Source: Sulfitobacter noctilucicola (GTDB lineage: Bacteria; Pseudomonadota; Alphaproteobacteria; Rhodobacterales; Rhodobacteraceae). From it: a stretch of 64,000 bases of DNA. The stretch's first letter is position 1. The number at the start of each line of letters is the position of its first letter. Below are positions 18,329-29,799 of this stretch, in pieces. Location: the NCBI RefSeq assembly GCF_000622385.1, contig NZ_JASD01000005.1, forward strand, positions 1 through 64,000, written 5' to 3'. The translations under genes and the position numbers were made by a program. The notes under the pieces were generated by a model, which worked only from the letters and a program-made list of their open reading frames with translations, searched no databases and was not told where the DNA came from.

Positions 18329-18444
18329 GGGTGTTCCTCAGGTCAGGGTGCGACAGGTCTACAGATGACGGCAGACGGTGGGGGAGGTGCACTTGATATG
18401 CACCGCTGCGGTGCGCCCCGATCTCAGGGCGCACCGCTTGAGCT

Positions 18445-19710
18445 TTACTTGTAAATGCGACCGCGTGCGCGCTCCAGCTTGCCAAGAATGCGGTCCAGCT
18501 CGTCCGGCTTGACCATGAATTCCTGAAAGCCTTCCATCGCCACTTTGGCCATCTCGGCAGGGGCGTCACGGTCAAAGAACTGTGCAACGCCGCCGGTCGA
18601 GTTGTTCGACAGCATGTCAAAGCCTTCTTGCAGGAACTTGTCATCATCCACAGAAGATTTGTTGTTCACCGGCAACTGGCCAAGCGCATCGCCCGCGTTA
18701 ATCAGTGTCTGGTTTTCCGCAGAGGTCACGAACTTCAGGAACGCCTTGGCGTTGTCCTTGTTCTGCGCATTGGCGGGAATGTGGAAAGTATCGGTCGGCG
18801 CGTCTTCGGCCAATTCGACATCGCCATTGATGGCAGGGAACTGGTGGAAGTCCAGCTTGCTGTCATCCAGACCCGCTTCACGCAATGGTGCCACAGCAAA
18901 GTTGCCTTTCAGGATCGCAGCCGCGTCGCCATTGGTCATGAAGGGCAGCGATTCCTGCCAGCTGTAGGCGGTGTGGTCGTCAATGAACGCACCCATGTCC
19001 AACAGCTCTTTCCAGTTGGCAAAGGTTGCTTTCACCCGCTCGTCGGTCCATTCGATCTTCCCGCCGGTCAGATCCGCGTGGAACTGATAGCCGTTGGTGC
19101 GCATGTTGAGGTAGTCAAACCAGCCCGCAGCGGTCCACAGGAATTTTGAGCCAAGCGTAAAACATTTCTTGCCGCTGTCGATTACAGCCTGGCAGTTGGC
19201 TTTGAACTCTTCCCAGTTTGTCGGCTCGGACAGCCCCAGCTCTTCGTAGATGTCTTTGCGGTAGTACACGCCCCACTGGTAGTACGTGTAAGGCACGCCC
19301 CACTGTTTACCATCCAGCGTCATCGCACCCTTGGTGGATGCCAGCTCTTCGCTCATGGTGCCTTCCCAGATGTCGGATACGTCTTCGAAAAGGCCCGCAT
19401 CCACGTAAGGACGCATGCGGTTGGCTGCATACCAGTTGGCCACATCAGGCGCATCGGCTGTCAGAAAGTTGCGGATCTGGGTTTTGTACGCTTCGCGGTC
19501 GATCACGGTCAGCTGGATGTTCAGGTCGGGGTGCATTTCCTCAAAACGCTCGACCATGCCTTCCATCACTGCCCGCGGGGCAGGGTTGGACATGTCGGAA
19601 AAGATCACCAGATCGCCCGACAGCTTTGAATGCCCGTCGGCAAAGGCGCTGCCTGCCAACATGGTCGTGCCCGCAAATACAGCAAGCATCTTGGATTTCA
19701 GTGACATCAT
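18445..19710 (-). CDS. Extracellular sugar-binding protein of the ABC importer
   Basis: The 421-residue periplasmic binding protein of the family 1 type starts with a Sec signal peptide (KSKMLAVFAGTTMLAGSAFA, cleavage likely after AFA). It then shows typical features such as VIFSDMSNPAPRAVMEGMVERFEEMHPDL. The ATG at 19710 has GGGAGGATC just upstream. As first gene of the minus-strand operon it follows the promoter and operator at 19736-19800. The ligand is probably a galactoside, inferred from the operon. Confidence 0.9.
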   Translation of the reverse strand: MMSLKSKMLAVFAGTTMLAGSAFADGHSKLSGDLVIFSDMSNPAPRAVMEGMVERFEEMHPDLNIQLTVIDREAYKTQIRNFLTADAPDVANWYAANRMRPYVDAGLFEDVSDIWEGTMSEELASTKGAMTLDGKQWGVPYTYYQWGVYYRKDIYEELGLSEPTNWEEFKANCQAVIDSGKKCFTLGSKFLWTAAGWFDYLNMRTNGYQFHADLTGGKIEWTDERVKATFANWKELLDMGAFIDDHTAYSWQESLPFMTNGDAAAILKGNFAVAPLREAGLDDSKLDFHQFPAINGDVELAEDAPTDTFHIPANAQNKDNAKAFLKFVTSAENQTLINAGDALGQLPVNNKSSVDDDKFLQEGFDMLSNNSTGGVAQFFDRDAPAEMAKVAMEGFQEFMVKPDELDRILGKLERARGRIYK

Positions 19711-19735
19711 GGTGATCCTCCCGAGATCGAATTTA

Positions 19736-19800
19736 GTTCCATTATTTGAAACAAGGTTTTATATATTGAAAACTACACCCGACTCTGCCAGAGTTGTCAA
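19736..19800 (-). promoter_or_regulatory. Promoter and likely IclR-family operator of the galactoside operon
   Basis: On the minus strand TTGACA (19800-19795) and TGTAGT (19777-19772) are 17 bases apart, a good sigma-70 arrangement. Downstream, at 19736-19752, lies GTTCCATTATTTGAAAC, a near-palindrome of two six-base arms spaced by five. It falls between the predicted start of transcription and the binding-protein gene, so a repressor bound there would block elongation. The divergent IclR gene is the obvious regulator. Confidence 0.55.
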
Positions 19801-19862
19801 GTGGTGTTGCTGTCCGAATGTCCGGCAAAAGTGGCAGGGGTGGCGCACGAGGGAGGATTGCA

Positions 19863-20687
19863 ATGTCGGGTGACGGCACTGTTGGAAAAGCGATGGATGT
19901 GCTGGATCAGGTGGCCGCCTTTGGCCGTCCGGTACGCTTTGCCGCGCTGCTTGAGGCCAGCCCATTTCCAAAAGCCACGCTTTACCGGTTCTTGCAGACT
20001 CTGACCAATCAACGCCTTCTGGCATATGATCCCGATCATCAGACATATTCCGTCGGTGTCCGTCTGGTGCGCCTGGCCCACGCCGCGTGGAACCAGACCA
20101 GCATCGCCCCCATTGCGCGGCCCCATCTTGATGCGCTGAGTCATAAGATCGGGCTGACGGTCCATCTGGCACAACTCGACAACGGGCAAGTGCTGTATGT
20201 AGATAAGCGCAACGCGGCCAAGCCGGTCGAGATGTTTTCGGACGCGGGCAAGATCGGGCCGGCCTATTGTACAGGTGTCGGCAAGGCGATGCTCGCTTAT
20301 CTGCCGCCCGCAGCGCAGCAACAAGCACTTGCAAAACAAAGCTATCATATCTTCACCGATCAAACGCTGGCCTCTCCCGAGGCAGTGGTGGAAGAACTGA
20401 GCAATATCGTCGCGCGGGGTCATGCCTATGACCGCGAAGAACACGAGCCGGGTATCATTTGCATTGGTGTGCCGATCCTTTCCGGGGGCGGCGTTGTTTT
20501 GGGCGGGCTGTCCATAACCGGTGCAACACCTCAGATGACCTACGATAAACTGGATGCGCTGGTGCCTGATTTGCAAAGGGCGGCAACTGCTATTGCGATT
20601 GATGTGGAGACCTGGCGCTCACCAACGCATCTGGCCCGCAGCACCGGCCGAGAAACGAACCAACACCGAACGGGGACTGAAGGATGA
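19863..20687 (+). CDS. IclR-family transcriptional regulator
   Basis: The 274-residue regulator has a winged-helix N-terminus (KAMDVLDQVAAFGRPVRFAALLEASPFPKATLYRFLQTL) and the IclR effector domain (YVDKRN, GPAYCTGVGKAMLAYLP, GIICIGVPILS). The ATG at 19863 follows GGGAGGATTGCA; longer in-frame starts lack such a site. It is divergent from the binding-protein gene and overlaps the ATPase gene by four bases, so it is expected to control sugar uptake and breakdown. The inducer is probably galactose or a galactonate derivative. Confidence 0.88.
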   Translation: MSGDGTVGKAMDVLDQVAAFGRPVRFAALLEASPFPKATLYRFLQTLTNQRLLAYDPDHQTYSVGVRLVRLAHAAWNQTSIAPIARPHLDALSHKIGLTVHLAQLDNGQVLYVDKRNAAKPVEMFSDAGKIGPAYCTGVGKAMLAYLPPAAQQQALAKQSYHIFTDQTLASPEAVVEELSNIVARGHAYDREEHEPGIICIGVPILSGGGVVLGGLSITGATPQMTYDKLDALVPDLQRAATAIAIDVETWRSPTHLARSTGRETNQHRTGTEG

Positions 20688-21742
20688 CAGGCGTAACATT
20701 ACAACGAACCGTTAAGCGCTATGGCGAGGTTCAGGTCATTCACGGCATCGACCTTGAAGTCGAAGATGGTGAGTTTTGCGTATTTGTGGGCCCTTCTGGC
20801 TGTGGCAAGTCTACCTTGTTGCGCATGATTGCGGGGCTGGAGGAGACCACCGAAGGCCAGATCAATATTGGTGCGCGGGATGTCACAAAGGCTGACCCGT
20901 CAGAGCGCGGTGTGGCGATGGTGTTTCAGACCTACGCGCTTTATCCGCATATGACGGTCGAGCAGAACATGGGCTTCGGTCTCAAGATGAACGGTGTGCC
21001 GTCGGCCGAGATCAAGAAAAAGGTCAAAGCTGCTTCGGATATTCTCAAGCTGGATGACTACCTCAAGCGCAAGCCTGCAAACCTGTCCGGTGGACAGCGC
21101 CAGCGCGTAGCGATTGGCCGTGCGATTGTGCGTGGACCGGAAGTGTTCCTGTTTGATGAGCCTCTGTCCAATCTGGACGCGGAGTTGCGCGTCGAAATGC
21201 GCGTTGAAATCGCAAGGCTGCACAAGGAAATCGGCGCGACGATGATCTACGTCACCCACGATCAGGTCGAAGCAATGACGCTGGCCGACAAGATTGTCGT
21301 TCTGCGGGCGGGGCATATCGAGCAGGTCGGCGCACCGCTCGAGCTTTACCGCGATCCCGACAACCGCTTTGTGGCGGGTTTCATTGGCTCCCCTGCGATG
21401 AATTTTCTGAACGGCAAGGTGATGGATGGCGCAGTGGCGGTGCCCGCGCTGGGACGTTCTGTTATGCCCGAGGTCAATCTGCCTATGGAAGGCACCGAGG
21501 TGATTATCGGGATCAGACCCGAACATATCGAGGTGCAGCGCGGGCAGGGTGGCCTGAACGCAGAACTGTCAGAGGCGCTGGGCGGCGTGAGCTATCTGCA
21601 TTTGGGTACGCACACAGACGAACGGATAATCTGCGAAGAGCGCGGGGACGAGCGCGCACGCGAAGGCGATACCGTCGATATCGCGTTTGAACCACGCCGC
21701 GTCATGGTTTTTGACGCGCAAAGCGAGCTCCGGATCAGATAA
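20684..21742 (+). CDS. Sugar ABC transporter ATPase (UgpC/MsmK type)
   Basis: The 352-residue ATPase has Walker A GPSGCGKST, Q-loop FQTYALYPHM, signature LSGGQRQRVAIGRA, Walker B FLFDEPLSNLDA and switch His in YVTHDQVEAM. A C-terminal TOBE-like regulatory domain follows (GIRPEHIEV). Genes of this type energise CUT1 importers. It starts inside the end of the iclR gene (ATGA) and lies apart from the other transporter genes on the opposite strand. Confidence 0.92.
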   Translation: MTGVTLQRTVKRYGEVQVIHGIDLEVEDGEFCVFVGPSGCGKSTLLRMIAGLEETTEGQINIGARDVTKADPSERGVAMVFQTYALYPHMTVEQNMGFGLKMNGVPSAEIKKKVKAASDILKLDDYLKRKPANLSGGQRQRVAIGRAIVRGPEVFLFDEPLSNLDAELRVEMRVEIARLHKEIGATMIYVTHDQVEAMTLADKIVVLRAGHIEQVGAPLELYRDPDNRFVAGFIGSPAMNFLNGKVMDGAVAVPALGRSVMPEVNLPMEGTEVIIGIRPEHIEVQRGQGGLNAELSEALGGVSYLHLGTHTDERIICEERGDERAREGDTVDIAFEPRRVMVFDAQSELRIR

Positions 21743-21879
21743 CCCCTATTTTCAAGGCGCAGCCATGCGGGTCGCGTCCTATCCACGTCTATTTACTTTA
21801 GATATAAAATATTCCCACTTGAAGCATAAGGTTTTTGCACTTAGCCTCTCTGTAACGTGATTGATTTGGGGAAAATGAA
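21743..21879 (+). promoter_or_regulatory. Leader of the 2-aminobenzoate/kynurenine operon
   Basis: This AT-rich stretch, with TTTACTTTAGATATAAAATATT at about 21791-21812, precedes the first gene of a nine-gene operon and should contain its promoter. GGGGAAAATGAA precedes the ATG at 21880. No clear palindrome for the operon's MarR regulator was found by eye. Confidence 0.35.
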
Positions 21880-24171
21880 ATGCGTGCAATCTGTCTGGGC
21901 GGCGGGCCTGCGGGTCTTTACTTTGGCATCTCGCTCAAGCTGCGCGACCCCTCTGCCGAAGTCGTCGTGCTGGAGCGTAACAAGCCCGATGATACCTTTG
22001 GGTGGGGCGTTGTGCTGTCCGATGAAACCCTTCAGAACCTCGAAGCAAACGATCCTGTTTCAGCCGCTGAAATCCGCAAGAACTTTGCCTATTGGGATGA
22101 TATGGCGCTGATCTACAAGGGTCAGAAAACAGTGAGCTCCGGTCACGGCTTTTGCGGGATCGGGCGAAAACGGCTCCTTATGATTCTTCAGGCGCGGGCG
22201 CGCGAGCTGGGCGTCGATCTGCAATTTGAGACGGAAGTGCAGGCCGCGTCCACCTATCAGGAAGACTATGATCTGGTTGTCGCCTGTGATGGCCTGAACT
22301 CCAAAACGCGGATGGAGTTTCAGGACACCTTCCAGCCAGACGTCGATGTGCGAAAATGCCAGTTCATCTGGCTTGGCACGCACCAGAAATTTGACGACGC
22401 CTTCACCTTTATCTTTGAGAAAACCGATAAAGGCTGGCTTTGGGTGCACGCCTATCAGTTTGACGATGACACAGCGACATTCATCGTCGAATGCAGTCAG
22501 CAGACGTTTGATAATTACGGTTTTGGCGACATCACCCAGCAGGAAACCATCGCGATCTGCGAAGAGGTGTTCAAAGACCACCTTGATGGCCACAGCCTCA
22601 TGACCAATGCCAACCACATCCGTGGTTCGGCCTGGATCAAGTTCCCGCGCGTATTGTGCGAAACATGGCATCATGAAAATGTTGTGCTATTGGGGGATGC
22701 GGCGGCGACGGCGCACTTCTCGATTGGGTCGGGGACAAAGCTGGCGCTGGAATCGGCGATCTCGCTCGCGGATCATGTACATGCAGAGCATGACATCAGC
22801 AAAGCCTTCGAGAAATACGAAGACGCCCGCCGGCTCGAAGTATTGCGCCTGCAATCCGCCGCGCGCAATTCGCTTGAATGGTTTGAGGACGTTGAGCGAT
22901 ATCTCGACCTTGATCCCGTGCAGCTTAATTATTCCATGCTGACGCGGTCACAGCGTATCAGCCACGAAAACCTGCGTGAACGCGACCCTGCATGGCTGGC
23001 GAGCGCCGAAAAGTGGTTTATGGAGCAATCTGGCGCAGGGGCGAACGGTCCGGCGCGGGCACCTATGTTTGCACCATTCCAGCTGCGCGACATGAAGCTT
23101 GAAAACCGCGTCGTGGTATCCCCGATGGCGCAGTACAAAGCGGTGGAGGGCACGCCGACGGACTGGCACCTCATCCACTATGGTGAACGGGCCAAGGGCG
23201 GTGCAGGGCTGGTTTACACCGAGATGACTTGTGTGTCGGATGACGGGCGCATCACGCCGGGTTGTCCGGGACTTTACGCGCCCGAGCACGAGGCGGCGTG
23301 GAAACGACTGACTGATTTCGTCCACGCCGAGACTGACGCAAAAATTTGCTGCCAGATCGGGCATGCAGGTCGCAAAGGATCAACGCGCATCGGGTGGGAA
23401 GGCATGGACAAGCCTTTGACAGAAGGCAACTGGCCGATCTATTCCGCCTCTGCCATCGCATGGTCCGATGAAAACGCCACCCCGATCGCGGCAACCCGCG
23501 CTGATATGGACCGCATCCGCGATGAGTTCGTCGCATCGGCAGAAATGGCCGACCGCGCAGGCTTTGACATGATCGAGCTGCATGCGGCGCATGGGTACTT
23601 TATCTCGTCTTTCATCTCGCCCCTCTCGAACACGCGGGACGATGAATTTGGCGGCTCGCTTGAAAACCGCATGCGCTATCCCTTGGAAGTCTTTGCAGCT
23701 ATGCGCGCGGTCTGGCCAGCAGACAAACCTATGTCTGTCCGCATATCTGCCAGCGATTGGGCCGGCGATGATGGTGTGACACCCGAAGAAGCAGTGAAAA
23801 TTGCCGCGATGTTCGAGGCCGCAGGCGCGGACATCATCGATGTGTCAGCCGGTCAGACTTCGACCGAGGGCAAGCCGGTTTATGGCCGCATGTTCCAGAC
23901 ACCGTTCTCGGACCGGATCAGGAACGAGGGCGGCATCAAGACGATGGCAGTCGGCAATATCTATGAGGCCGATCACGTCAATTCGATTCTGATGGCCGGA
24001 CGGGCCGATCTGGTCTGCCTCGCGCGTCCCCATCTGGCCGATCCCTATTGGACGTTACGTGAAGGCGCTGCAATCGGTGACAGACACGCCAAGTGGCCCT
24101 TGCCCTATGAAGCGGGCCGCGATCAGATGTGGCGGCTGGCCGACAGGGCCGCAGAAATGGAGAAAGTATGA
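21880..24171 (+). CDS. Anthraniloyl-CoA monooxygenase/reductase (bifunctional)
   Basis: The 763-residue fusion has an FAD monooxygenase of the salicylyl-CoA 5-hydroxylase type in its first half ([10 protein letters not shown] near the start, [20 protein letters not shown] near 275-300) and an Old Yellow Enzyme-type NADH:flavin oxidoreductase in its second half ([22 protein letters not shown] near 395, [18 protein letters not shown]). The architecture matches the 2-aminobenzoyl-CoA monooxygenase/reductase of aerobic anthranilate degradation. The operon supports this: a CoA ligase for 2-aminobenzoate and kynureninase are encoded downstream. A plain salicylyl-CoA hydroxylase is the alternative. 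Confidence 0.88.
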   Translation: MRAICLGGGPAGLYFGISLKLRDPSAEVVVLERNKPDDTFGWGVVLSDETLQNLEANDPVSAAEIRKNFAYWDDMALIYKGQKTVSSGHGFCGIGRKRLLMILQARARELGVDLQFETEVQAASTYQEDYDLVVACDGLNSKTRMEFQDTFQPDVDVRKCQFIWLGTHQKFDDAFTFIFEKTDKGWLWVHAYQFDDDTATFIVECSQQTFDNYGFGDITQQETIAICEEVFKDHLDGHSLMTNANHIRGSAWIKFPRVLCETWHHENVVLLGDAAATAHFSIGSGTKLALESAISLADHVHAEHDISKAFEKYEDARRLEVLRLQSAARNSLEWFEDVERYLDLDPVQLNYSMLTRSQRISHENLRERDPAWLASAEKWFMEQSGAGANGPARAPMFAPFQLRDMKLENRVVVSPMAQYKAVEGTPTDWHLIHYGERAKGGAGLVYTEMTCVSDDGRITPGCPGLYAPEHEAAWKRLTDFVHAETDAKICCQIGHAGRKGSTRIGWEGMDKPLTEGNWPIYSASAIAWSDENATPIAATRADMDRIRDEFVASAEMADRAGFDMIELHAAHGYFISSFISPLSNTRDDEFGGSLENRMRYPLEVFAAMRAVWPADKPMSVRISASDWAGDDGVTPEEAVKIAAMFEAAGADIIDVSAGQTSTEGKPVYGRMFQTPFSDRIRNEGGIKTMAVGNIYEADHVNSILMAGRADLVCLARPHLADPYWTLREGAAIGDRHAKWPLPYEAGRDQMWRLADRAAEMEKV

Positions 24172-24890
24172 GACAGGTTTTGGTGACAGGCGGCGGTTCG
24201 GGTATCGGACAGGCTTGCGCACGTGATTTCGCCGCAAGAGGTGACAAGGTCACTATCGCGGGACGCCGGATGGACGCGCTGGAGGAAACAAAAGGCGATA
24301 CCGACATGCGGTGTCTGCAGCTTGATGTGACAGACGAGGCATCGGTGAATGCGCTCTTTGACCAGTCTTACGATGTGGTTGTGGCGAATGCGGGCGCGGG
24401 CTTTTCCGTACCGGTCGCGCAAATGACGACACAGGTCTGGAATGACACGATGGCGGTGAACCTGACAGGTGTGTTCCTGACCTTCCGTGCCGCGTTGCAG
24501 CAGGGCATGCAGCCGGGCGGGCGATTGATCGCGATGGCGTCTATTGCCAGCTTGAAAGGTGGCGCGAACCTCGCCGCCTATGCGGCTGCGAAGCACGGCG
24601 TGTTGGGCCTGGTCCGCTCCCTTGCTGTCGAAGTGGCGAAAACCGGTGTGACCTGTAACGCGGTATGTCCCGGTTTCGTCGACACTGCGATGGCTGATGG
24701 TGCGATACGTAATGTGATGAAGCGGATGGAAGTAGACCGCGAGAAAGCCGAAAAAATGCTGGTGGGCAATAACCCCATGCGGCGCATGATCACCTGCGAC
24801 GAGGTTGTCGCAGCGGTCCGCTTTCTGGCGTCCCCTGAAGCATCCATGATCAACGGTCACGACATGGTGGTCTCGGGCGGCGAGATATGA
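24168..24890 (+). CDS. Short-chain dehydrogenase of the aminobenzoyl-CoA operon
   Basis: The 240-residue SDR has TGGGSGIG at the N-terminus, NAGAG, and the catalytic Ser and YAAAK motif, all intact. The ATG at 24168 overlaps the monooxygenase stop by four bases. It probably oxidises a hydroxyacyl or ring-reduced intermediate downstream of 2-aminobenzoyl-CoA. The exact step cannot be told from sequence. Confidence 0.85.
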   Translation: MRQVLVTGGGSGIGQACARDFAARGDKVTIAGRRMDALEETKGDTDMRCLQLDVTDEASVNALFDQSYDVVVANAGAGFSVPVAQMTTQVWNDTMAVNLTGVFLTFRAALQQGMQPGGRLIAMASIASLKGGANLAAYAAAKHGVLGLVRSLAVEVAKTGVTCNAVCPGFVDTAMADGAIRNVMKRMEVDREKAEKMLVGNNPMRRMITCDEVVAAVRFLASPEASMINGHDMVVSGGEI

Positions 24891-25357
24891 CAGCCGCAAA
24901 AGACCGTGTGCGACTATGGCTTCGGCTGTTGAAAGTCGTGCGCGGCATCGAGAACGATTTGCGTGAAAAGCTGCGTCGGGATCACAATACGACCCTGCCG
25001 CGCTTTGACGTGATGTCGGCCCTGTCCCGTCATCCTGACGGGCTGAAGATGAGCCAGCTCTCGGGTGTCCTGCGCGTTTCCAATGGAAACGTGACAGGCA
25101 TCGCCGACCGGCTCAGCGATGAGGGGTTGGTCGAGCGCGTTGCGGTCCCCGGTGACCGCCGCGCCATCGTACTGCGCCTGACAGAAGCGGGACGCGTGGA
25201 ATTCGAAGGTCAGGCCAAAGCCCATGAAAACTGGATCAACGATATCTTGAGCGGGGTAAGCCCCGAAGAGGCCCGGTTTATGGCCGAACGGCTACAGGAA
25301 TATGCCGCTGCCGGTGACGCGCAGCCTGCGACAACAAAGGAAGACGCCCATGCGTGA
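24887..25357 (+). CDS. MarR-family regulator
   Basis: The 156-residue winged-helix regulator has the MarR core: [23 protein letters not shown], a recognition helix around [13 protein letters not shown], and the wing with [14 protein letters not shown]. It is inside the operon, overlapping the SDR gene by four bases, and likely senses an aromatic CoA thioester, as in related HcaR/BadR-type regulators. That effector is an inference. Confidence 0.87.
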   Translation: MTAAKDRVRLWLRLLKVVRGIENDLREKLRRDHNTTLPRFDVMSALSRHPDGLKMSQLSGVLRVSNGNVTGIADRLSDEGLVERVAVPGDRRAIVLRLTEAGRVEFEGQAKAHENWINDILSGVSPEEARFMAERLQEYAAAGDAQPATTKEDAHA

Positions 25358-26150
25358 CGATGTGAAACACTTTCTGTGCGAGATCGAAGACGGAATCGCG
25401 ACCGTTCGGCTCGACCGGCCTGACCGCAAGAACCCGCTGACCTTTGACAGCTATGCCGAGCTGCGCGACTGGTTTCGCGATCTGGTATATGCCGACGACG
25501 TAGACGTGGTTGTCTTTGCATCCAACGGCGGCAACTTCAGCTCTGGCGGCGATGTGCATGATATTATTGGCCCTTTGACGCGCATGAACATGAAAGAGCT
25601 GCTGAATTTCACCCGCATGACCGGTGATCTGGTCAAGGCGATTGTGAACTGCGGCAAACCGGTGATTGCTGCAGTTGACGGGATCTGTGTCGGGGCCGGT
25701 GCGATCATCGCCATGGCATCTGATCTGCGGGTTGCCACTCACGAAGCCAAGACCGCATTTCTCTTCACGCGTGTTGGCCTTGCTGGATGCGATATGGGGG
25801 CCTGTGCCATCCTGCCACGCATTATTGGTCAGACGCGCGCGGCCGAGCTGCTTTATACCGGCCGATCCATGAGCGCCGAGGAAGGCGAACGTTGGGGCTT
25901 CTTTAACCGGCTGGTTTCATCAGATGATCTGGACGCGGACGCCTTAAAGTTGGCGAAACAAATTCAGGCGGGTCCGAACTTTGCGCATATGATGACCAAA
26001 ACCATGCTGGCACAGGAATGGTCGATGTCCATTGAGCAAGCGATTGAGGCTGAAGCGCAGGCGCAGGCCATATGTATGCAAACCGGCGATTTCGAGCGGG
26101 CTTATAAGGCATTTGTGGCCAAGGAACGCCCCGTTTTCGAGGGGGATTGA
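25350..26150 (+). CDS. Enoyl-CoA hydratase/isomerase-family protein
   Basis: The 266-residue crotonase-fold protein has [22 protein letters not shown], the oxyanion-hole region [11 protein letters not shown], and [17 protein letters not shown]. The ATG at 25350 follows AAAGGAAGAC and overlaps the MarR stop by eight bases. It presumably hydrates or opens a ring-derived CoA intermediate in the pathway. The typical catalytic Glu positions of enoyl-CoA hydratase are not obvious, so the reaction may differ. Confidence 0.85.
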   Translation: MRDDVKHFLCEIEDGIATVRLDRPDRKNPLTFDSYAELRDWFRDLVYADDVDVVVFASNGGNFSSGGDVHDIIGPLTRMNMKELLNFTRMTGDLVKAIVNCGKPVIAAVDGICVGAGAIIAMASDLRVATHEAKTAFLFTRVGLAGCDMGACAILPRIIGQTRAAELLYTGRSMSAEEGERWGFFNRLVSSDDLDADALKLAKQIQAGPNFAHMMTKTMLAQEWSMSIEQAIEAEAQAQAICMQTGDFERAYKAFVAKERPVFEGD

Positions 26151-26207
26151 GCATGGCTGGCTGCGGGATTGAGTTTATTGGCCGTGTGAGGCCAGAGGGA
26201 GCGCACG

Positions 26208-27356
26208 ATGTCTGACAGAAGTTTTCTGAGCTGGCCGTTTTTTGAGGACCGGCACCGCGAGTTGGCGGATGCGTTGGATGTCTGGGCAGGGGCGCAGCTG
26301 TCGTCCGTGGATCATAGCGATACGGATGCGGCGTGCCGGTCGCTGGTCGCGATGTTGGGAGACGGCGGTTGGCTTCGGCATTCGGGCGCAATGGAGGGCG
26401 AAAAGCTTGACGTAAGGTCGCTTTGTCTGATCCGTGAGACGCTGGCCCGACATGACGGTTTGGCCGATTTCGCTTTTGCGATGCAGGGCCTTGGAACCGG
26501 TGCGATTTCCCTTTTCGGTACGGCAGAGCAGCAGGAGGAATGGTTGCCCAAGACCCGCAGTGGCGCGGCCATCTCGGCTTTCGCTTTGACCGAGCCGCAA
26601 TCCGGGTCTGACGTGGCAAATTCCACTATGACAGCCAGCACCGATGGCAACGGCTTTGTACTCGACGGGCGCAAAACATGGATTTCGAATGGCGGGATTG
26701 CGGATGTGTACACCGTCTTTGCCAGAACCGGAGAGGCACCGGGGGCCAAGGGACTGTCCGCCTTTATCGTACCTGCGGATACACCGGGCCTGAAGGTTGA
26801 AGAACGGTTGGAAGTGATCGCACCGCATCCGCTCGCAACGTTGCATTTCGACGGCGTCAAAATACCCGGCTCTGCATTGATCGGCGAAGCGGGAAGGGGC
26901 TTTGGCATTGCGATGTCGGTTCTCGACGTTTTCCGCTCAACCGTTGCTGCGGCTGCGTTGGGCTTTGCACGCCGTGCGCTGGACGAGGCCATAGACCGCG
27001 TCACGACACGCAAGGTGCAGGGCGCACCCTTGAGTGACTTGCAGATGGTGCAAGGTCATATCGCGGATATGGCGGTCGATGTGGATGCGTCGGCCTTGCT
27101 GATATACCGTGCTGCTTGGGCCAAGGATTCGGGCGCGCCCCGTGTAACGAGAGAAGCGGCGATGGCGAAGCTGTTTGCCACGGACCACGCGCAGTTGGTC
27201 ATCGACCGCGCGGTACAGCTGCATGGCGGTGACGGGGTGCGGCACGGGCAGATGGTCGAAAGCCTCTACCGTGAAATCCGTGCTTTGCGCATTTATGAAG
27301 GCGCATCGGACGTGCAGCGTGTTGTGATTGCAAGGCAAACTCTGGGAGCAAGATGA
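26208..27356 (+). CDS. Acyl-CoA dehydrogenase
   Basis: The 382-residue flavoenzyme shows ACAD signatures: [33 protein letters not shown], and near the C-terminus [34 protein letters not shown]. The length is normal. A 57-base gap after the hydratase holds its ribosome binding site (GAGGGAGCGCACG). It oxidises an acyl-CoA in the aminobenzoyl-CoA pathway, exact substrate unknown. Confidence 0.9.
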   Translation: MSDRSFLSWPFFEDRHRELADALDVWAGAQLSSVDHSDTDAACRSLVAMLGDGGWLRHSGAMEGEKLDVRSLCLIRETLARHDGLADFAFAMQGLGTGAISLFGTAEQQEEWLPKTRSGAAISAFALTEPQSGSDVANSTMTASTDGNGFVLDGRKTWISNGGIADVYTVFARTGEAPGAKGLSAFIVPADTPGLKVEERLEVIAPHPLATLHFDGVKIPGSALIGEAGRGFGIAMSVLDVFRSTVAAAALGFARRALDEAIDRVTTRKVQGAPLSDLQMVQGHIADMAVDVDASALLIYRAAWAKDSGAPRVTREAAMAKLFATDHAQLVIDRAVQLHGGDGVRHGQMVESLYREIRALRIYEGASDVQRVVIARQTLGAR

Positions 27357-28975
27357 TGCTGGGACCATCGGCGCATACGGACAGTTTTTCACGTGATAAC
27401 CTACCAGATGTGGGGCTTTGGCCTGATCTGTTGTTGGAAGGGTTTGACTATCCGGACCGTCTGAACGTCGGCGTCGAACTGACTGATAAGATGGTCGAAA
27501 ATGGATTTGGCGATCACACGGCATTGATCGGCAACGGCCGCAGGCGCACCTATAAGGAGCTTGCCGATTGGACCAACAAGCTGGCGGCAGCCATGGTCGA
27601 AAACCTTGGGGTGAAGCCGGGCAACCGCGTGCTGATCCGTTCTGCCAATAATCCGGCCATGGTGGCCTGTTGGTTGGCGGCGACCAAGGCGGGTGCGGTT
27701 GTGGTGAACACCATGCCGATGCTGCGCGCAGGCGAATTGACGGCGATTGTCGATAAGGCCGAGATCAGTCACGCGCTTTGTGACACACGCCTGATGGACG
27801 AGATGACGCTTTGCGCCAAAACATCGAAGTATCTGAAAACCGTGGTTGGTTTCGACGGCACCAGCAATCACGATGCCGAGCTGGACCGGCTGGCGCTTGA
27901 AAAGCCGGTGCGGTTCGATGCGGTTGAAACGTCACAAGATGACGTGGCGCTGCTCGGGTTCACCTCTGGCACGACAGGCAACCCCAAAGCGACGATGCAC
28001 TTTCACCGTGATTTGCTGATTATCGCGGACGGTTATGCACGCGAAGTGCTGCAGGTGACGCCGGATGATGTCTTTATCGGCTCTCCGCCACTTGCCTTTA
28101 CCTTTGGTCTTGGCGGCCTTGCGGTATTTCCATTGCGCTTCGGCGCGGCTGCGACCCTGCTTGAAACTGCCAGCCCGCCCAACATGATCGAGATCATCGA
28201 GAAATTCAAAGCGACCGTCTGTTTCACGGCCCCCACCGCTTATCGTGCAATGTTGCAGGCGATGGAGGAGGGCGCGGACCTGTCATCACTTCGCGCTGCG
28301 GTTAGCGCGGGTGAGACGTTGCCAGCGCCTGTCTATCACGATTGGCAGGCCAAGACGGGTAAGCCGATGCTGGACGGGATCGGCGCGACCGAGATGCTGC
28401 ATATTTTCGTCTCTAACAGGTTCGATGATCACCGCGCTGCCTGCACCGGAAAGCCGGTGACAGGTTATGAGGCAAAAATCATCGATGATAATGGCGCAGA
28501 GGTGCCACGCGGTGAGGTTGGACGCCTCGCGGTGCGCGGCCCGACCGGATGTCGCTATCTGGGTGACAACCGGCAAAAGAATTACGTGCTGGATGGCTGG
28601 AATATCACCGGCGACAGTTTCACCATGGATGAAGACGGCTATCTGCACTTTGCGGCCCGCAATGACGACATGATTATCAGCGCAGGCTACAATATCGCCG
28701 GACCCGAAGTGGAGGCCGCTTTGCTCGCGCATCCTGCGGTCAGTGAATGCGGCGTGGTAGCAGCCCCTGACCCTGATCGTGGGTCGATCGTTCAGGCACA
28801 TGTGGTTCTCATGGACGGGAGGTCCGGCGATGCGGCATTGGTCAAAGAGCTTCAGGATCATGTGAAGGCGACCATTGCGCCTTACAAATACCCCCGCGAC
28901 ATCCGCTTTATCGAGGCGTTGCCAAAGACAGCGACAGGCAAGATCCAGCGATTTGCTTTGAGAGAAGAAACGTGA
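27353..28975 (+). CDS. 2-aminobenzoate-CoA ligase (AMP-forming)
   Basis: The 540-residue ligase activates an aromatic acid as its CoA thioester. The AMP-binding P-loop is [16 protein letters not shown]5 is [11 protein letters not shown], and the C-terminal Lys is in [10 protein letters not shown]. It is closest in pattern to benzoate/2-aminobenzoate-CoA ligases. Its place between the monooxygenase/reductase and kynureninase makes anthranilate the likely substrate. It overlaps the dehydrogenase gene by four bases. Confidence 0.87.
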   Translation: MMLGPSAHTDSFSRDNLPDVGLWPDLLLEGFDYPDRLNVGVELTDKMVENGFGDHTALIGNGRRRTYKELADWTNKLAAAMVENLGVKPGNRVLIRSANNPAMVACWLAATKAGAVVVNTMPMLRAGELTAIVDKAEISHALCDTRLMDEMTLCAKTSKYLKTVVGFDGTSNHDAELDRLALEKPVRFDAVETSQDDVALLGFTSGTTGNPKATMHFHRDLLIIADGYAREVLQVTPDDVFIGSPPLAFTFGLGGLAVFPLRFGAAATLLETASPPNMIEIIEKFKATVCFTAPTAYRAMLQAMEEGADLSSLRAAVSAGETLPAPVYHDWQAKTGKPMLDGIGATEMLHIFVSNRFDDHRAACTGKPVTGYEAKIIDDNGAEVPRGEVGRLAVRGPTGCRYLGDNRQKNYVLDGWNITGDSFTMDEDGYLHFAARNDDMIISAGYNIAGPEVEAALLAHPAVSECGVVAAPDPDRGSIVQAHVVLMDGRSGDAALVKELQDHVKATIAPYKYPRDIRFIEALPKTATGKIQRFALREET

Positions 28976-29799
28976 GCGACTTTGAAGACGCCTCCAAAGG
29001 GGCGAAGATGGATTTTGCCAAGGACATGTCCTACGGCGACTATCTGGGGCTGGACGCGATTTTGTCCTCGCAACATCCGTTGTCCGATGCCCATGACGAG
29101 ATGCTGTTCATCGTGCAGCACCAGACCTCTGAGCTGTGGATGCGGCTTGCGATCCATGAACTACAGGCCGCGCGCCGCGTCATGTTGGCGGGCGATCTGC
29201 AATCGGCTTTCAAAATGTTGACCCGTGTCGCCCGTATATTCGAGCAGCTCAATTCCGCATGGGATGTGCTGCGTACTATGACGCCAAGCGAATACACAGC
29301 GTTCCGCCCGTCTTTAGGTAATTCTTCCGGTTTTCAGTCCCATCAGTACCGGCTGGTGGAATATCTGCTGGGCAACCGTATCGGTGCTCTGATGAAGCTG
29401 CACAAGCACAAGCCCGCTGCATTTGAAGCACTGAGTGCAGAGTTGGCGCAGCCCAGTTTGTATCAGGTGGCAATCGACATCCTGTGCACGCGCCTGAACG
29501 TGCCGTCACTGGCAGGTAGGCCGAGCGAGGGCGACTGGCAGGCAGATAAGGACGTGCAGGATTTGTGGCAAAAAGTTTATGAAGATCCCACAACCCATTG
29601 GGAGCTTTACGAGTTGGCCGAAAAGCTGGTCGATCTGGAGGATTACTTCCGCCGCTGGCGCTTTAACCACGTGACCACAGTAGAGCGGATTATCGGTTTC
29701 AAGCGGGGCACTGGCGGCACCTCTGGTGTGGGCTATCTCCGCAAGATGCTCGATGTCGAGCTGTTTCCCGAATTATGGCATGTCAGAGGAGCCTTGTAG
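28972..29799 (+). CDS. kynA: Tryptophan 2,3-dioxygenase
   Basis: The 275-residue haem enzyme opens the indole ring of L-tryptophan to N-formylkynurenine. Conserved features include [34 protein letters not shown], the proximal His region [14 protein letters not shown], and [15 protein letters not shown]. The GTG start overlaps the ligase stop. Confidence 0.95.
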   Translation: MSDFEDASKGAKMDFAKDMSYGDYLGLDAILSSQHPLSDAHDEMLFIVQHQTSELWMRLAIHELQAARRVMLAGDLQSAFKMLTRVARIFEQLNSAWDVLRTMTPSEYTAFRPSLGNSSGFQSHQYRLVEYLLGNRIGALMKLHKHKPAAFEALSAELAQPSLYQVAIDILCTRLNVPSLAGRPSEGDWQADKDVQDLWQKVYEDPTTHWELYELAEKLVDLEDYFRRWRFNHVTTVERIIGFKRGTGGTSGVGYLRKMLDVELFPELWHVRGAL

